Part shown: one piece after another, positions 14,278 to 16,158 of the stretch
How the letters are laid out: each line of letters begins with the position of its first letter
How positions within the stretch are numbered: position 1 is the stretch's first letter
Assembly (NCBI GenBank): GCA_003501835.1
Contig: DNOU01000094.1
Location: 1 to 16,158 of the forward strand
DNA: 16,158 nucleotides
Source: Anaerolineaceae bacterium
GTDB taxonomy: Bacteria; Chloroflexota; Anaerolineae; Anaerolineales; Anaerolineaceae
Direction of reading: 5' to 3'
Made by a program: the position numbers and the translations under genes
Notes under the pieces: model-generated
What the model saw: only the letters and a program-made list of their open reading frames with translations
Told to the model about the DNA's origin: nothing
The model's database searches: none

Positions 14278-16158
14278 ATGATGCGATTTGATAAGTTCTC
14301 TGAGAGGGCTCAGGATGTGGCAGCTCGTGCTGCTGAGATTATTCAACGATATGGTCACAATCAGATTGATTCAGAGCACATTCTGCTTGCTCTGATCGAA
14401 CAGCCTGAAGGCACTGTTTCCCAATTAATTGAGATGGCTAATGCCGAACCTGGAGTTATTGCCGACAGGTTGGATGTGATCCTGCGAACCACGCCAAAAG
14501 CCAACATTTTTGGTGGTCCATCCGGGCAGGTCTTTTTGACCCCGCGGGTTAAGATGGTGGTGGATCTTGCCAAGACGGAAGCCAACCGCCTCGGGGATGA
14601 ATACATTTCAACTGAACATCTCTTCCTGGCTGTGCTTTCGGAGAAGAACACCCAGCTGGCTCGTTTGCTGGAAGAATTCAATCTCACCCGCCAAAATGTC
14701 TATGAGAACGTGCTCGAATTGCGCGGTGCCAAGAAAGCCACCGGGCGCAAGTTTGAGTCGCGCTACAAGACCCTTGAAAAATACTCCCGCAACCTGACCC
14801 AGGCTGCTAAAGAAGGCAAACTTGATCCTGTTTTTGGTCGTGAATCTGAAATCATGCGCGTGATACAGGTGCTTTCACGCCGCACCAAGAACAACCCGGT
14901 TTTGATCGGTGGAGCCGGCGTGGGAAAGACCGCTATCGTCGAAGGCTTGGCGCAGAAAATTGCCAATGACGACGTGCCCGAAATTTTGGCGGACAAGATC
15001 GTGGTCGCGCTTGACCTTGGCGCTATGGTTGCTGGCACACGCTTCAGAGGGGAATTTGAGGAACGCCTCAAGAATACGATTGAGGAGATCCAGGATTCCG
15101 ACGGTGAAGTGATCCTGTTTATTGACGAGCTGCATACCGTGGTGGGAGCAGGGGCCGCGCAGGGCGCCATGGATGCCTCGAACATGCTCAAACCAGCTCT
15201 GGCGCGCGGCGATTTGCAGTGCATCGGCGCGACAACCAGCGATGAATATCACAAGTACATTGAGAAAGATGCCGCGCTTGAACGCCGCTTTGCTCCTATC
15301 TATGTGGAAGAACCAAGCATCGAAGACACCGTCAAGATGCTGCGCAGTCTGCGGGATCGCTACGAGGCGCATCACAATGTGGTGCTTTCGGACCAGGCTC
15401 TGGAAGCCGCCTCGAAGCTATCCGCGCGCTACATGACTGGCCGCCGTCTGCCTGACAAGGCAATCGACCTGATGGACGAGGCAGCAGCGAAACTGCGCGT
15501 AGCCTTGTATTCGATGCCGGATGATCTCAAGCAGGAGAAAAAGGAAATTGATCGGCTTACGGCTGAAGAAGAGCAGGCTGGGGTGGAGCGCGACTATGAA
15601 CGCGCGGTCAAATTGAAGGCCGAACGCCTGCGCCTTGAAGAAGAATTCAAGGAAAAACGCAGCCTCTGGGAAGCAGAGCATAAACTGGATGACATTGTGG
15701 ACGCAGATGATATCGCTTCCGTCATTCACCAGTGGACTGGTATCCCAGTAACCCAACTGCTCGAGTCAGAATCACAAAAACTGCTTGAAATGGAAGCCCG
15801 GCTGCACGACCGCATTGTCGGTCAGGATGAAGCCATCAAGGCAATATCCGATGCCATCCGGCGCGGTCGCTCCGGACTGAAAGACCCCAATCGTCCTATT
15901 GGATCATTTATCTTCATCGGTCCTTCCGGCGTGGGTAAGACTGAGCTGGCAAAAGCGCTGGCGGAATTCCTCTTTGACGACGAGGACGCCCTGGTGAGGG
16001 TGGATATGAGCGAATACCGCGAGCAGCATACCGTTTCGCGGTTGTTTGGGGCGCCTCCTGGTTATGTCGGCTATGAGGAGGGCGGGCAGCTCACGGAGGC
16101 GGTGCGGCGCCGGCCCTACCGGGTCATCCTCCACGCTGCTCTAAAGTATGCTACAAAT
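14278..16158 (+). CDS. clpC: ATP-dependent Clp protease ATP-binding subunit ClpC, 3'-truncated with aberrant end
   Basis: A Hsp100 unfoldase that feeds proteins to ClpP; 627 codons are visible with no stop. The Clp N-domain repeats ([14 protein letters not shown], about 7-20, and [17 protein letters not shown], 88-104) lead to AAA domain 1 with Walker A GGAGVGKT (211-218), Walker [10 protein letters not shown] (278-286) and arginine finger LERRF. A short middle domain with a UVR-like stretch ([21 protein letters not shown]) indicates ClpC rather than ClpB, whose coiled coil is far longer. Domain 2 has Walker A GPSGVGKT (548-555), [44 protein letters not shown], then stops matching. Codons from 16132 read HAALKYATN where the family has FDEIEKAH. 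The ATG at 14278 has GAGG 11 nt upstream; the adjacent ATG at 14281 is less well spaced. The inverted repeat just upstream may control it. Confidence 0.93.
   Translation, partial: MMRFDKFSERAQDVAARAAEIIQRYGHNQIDSEHILLALIEQPEGTVSQLIEMANAEPGVIADRLDVILRTTPKANIFGGPSGQVFLTPRVKMVVDLAKTEANRLGDEYISTEHLFLAVLSEKNTQLARLLEEFNLTRQNVYENVLELRGAKKATGRKFESRYKTLEKYSRNLTQAAKEGKLDPVFGRESEIMRVIQVLSRRTKNNPVLIGGAGVGKTAIVEGLAQKIANDDVPEILADKIVVALDLGAMVAGTRFRGEFEERLKNTIEEIQDSDGEVILFIDELHTVVGAGAAQGAMDASNMLKPALARGDLQCIGATTSDEYHKYIEKDAALERRFAPIYVEEPSIEDTVKMLRSLRDRYEAHHNVVLSDQALEAASKLSARYMTGRRLPDKAIDLMDEAAAKLRVALYSMPDDLKQEKKEIDRLTAEEEQAGVERDYERAVKLKAERLRLEEEFKEKRSLWEAEHKLDDIVDADDIASVIHQWTGIPVTQLLESESQKLLEMEARLHDRIVGQDEAIKAISDAIRRGRSGLKDPNRPIGSFIFIGPSGVGKTELAKALAEFLFDDEDALVRVDMSEYREQHTVSRLFGAPPGYVGYEEGGQLTEAVRRRPYRVILHAALKYATN

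Noticed and set aside
16132..16158. Start of an intein in ClpC
   Set aside because: Inteins normally start with Cys or Ser, and no intein block A motif is visible in the 9 residues; too short to support.
1..16158. tRNA, rRNA, CRISPR array, riboswitch or complete insertion sequence
   Set aside because: Nearly all bases are taken by protein genes, and the short spacers show no cloverleaf, regularly spaced repeats, transposase or known leader structure.

Overview
This 16.2 kb window is dense bacterial chromosomal DNA: 14 genes, no gap without a gene longer than about 110 bp, and both ends cut inside genes. The general look of the proteins (ClpC-type Clp ATPase, archaeal-size AspRS, free-standing cobalamin-binding mutase subunit with MeaB, flippase/GT-C/GT2 envelope proteins, TATAAT boxes very close to start codons) suggests a Chloroflexota bacterium, probably Anaerolineae-like. 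That placement is an inference from protein flavour, not from a marker gene. No tRNA, rRNA, CRISPR array, prophage or complete mobile element was seen.

Region 1 (1-1544, plus): a 5'-truncated TetR-family regulator overlaps by 4 bp (ATGA) an NAD(P)-dependent epimerase/reductase, a likely regulator-target pair. Region 2 (1563-7504, minus): seven genes packed with gaps of 1-16 bp, probably one transcript read from a TATAAT box at 7531-7536. In transcription order they are a cobalamin-binding methylmalonyl-CoA-mutase-type small subunit, MeaB GTPase chaperone, archaeal-type aspartyl-tRNA synthetase, GNAT acetyltransferase, PRPP synthetase, MutM/Fpg DNA glycosylase and a class I SAM methyltransferase. 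Region 3 (7564-8103, minus): a flavin-reductase-like FMN protein, divergent from region 4.

Region 4 (8183-12011): an envelope/glycan module. A UPF0104/AglD-type (LPG-synthase TM domain) membrane protein overlaps by 4 bp a large polytopic membrane protein that may be a GT-C-like glycosyltransferase. A DPM1/GtrB-like family 2 glycosyltransferase converges on it with overlapping stop codons. Lipid-phosphate-sugar synthesis, membrane transport and transfer would be a coherent job for the three, but this is inference.

Region 5 (12094-14166, plus): ruvB (Holliday junction helicase) followed by queA (queuosine biosynthesis). ruvB has a TATAAT box only 7 nt before its ATG and may be leaderless. Region 6 (14278-16158, plus): clpC, preceded by a perfect 7-9-7 inverted repeat. 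The clpC reading frame stays open to the window end, but its last 9 codons no longer match the family: the sequence departs exactly where the second Walker B motif should begin. This is either an assembly chimera at a contig end or the edge of an insertion.

I did not find a convincing new defence or mobile system. The points most worth a second look are the clpC tail, the archaeal-type AspRS with an unusual residue at a specificity position, and the mixed seven-gene operon.
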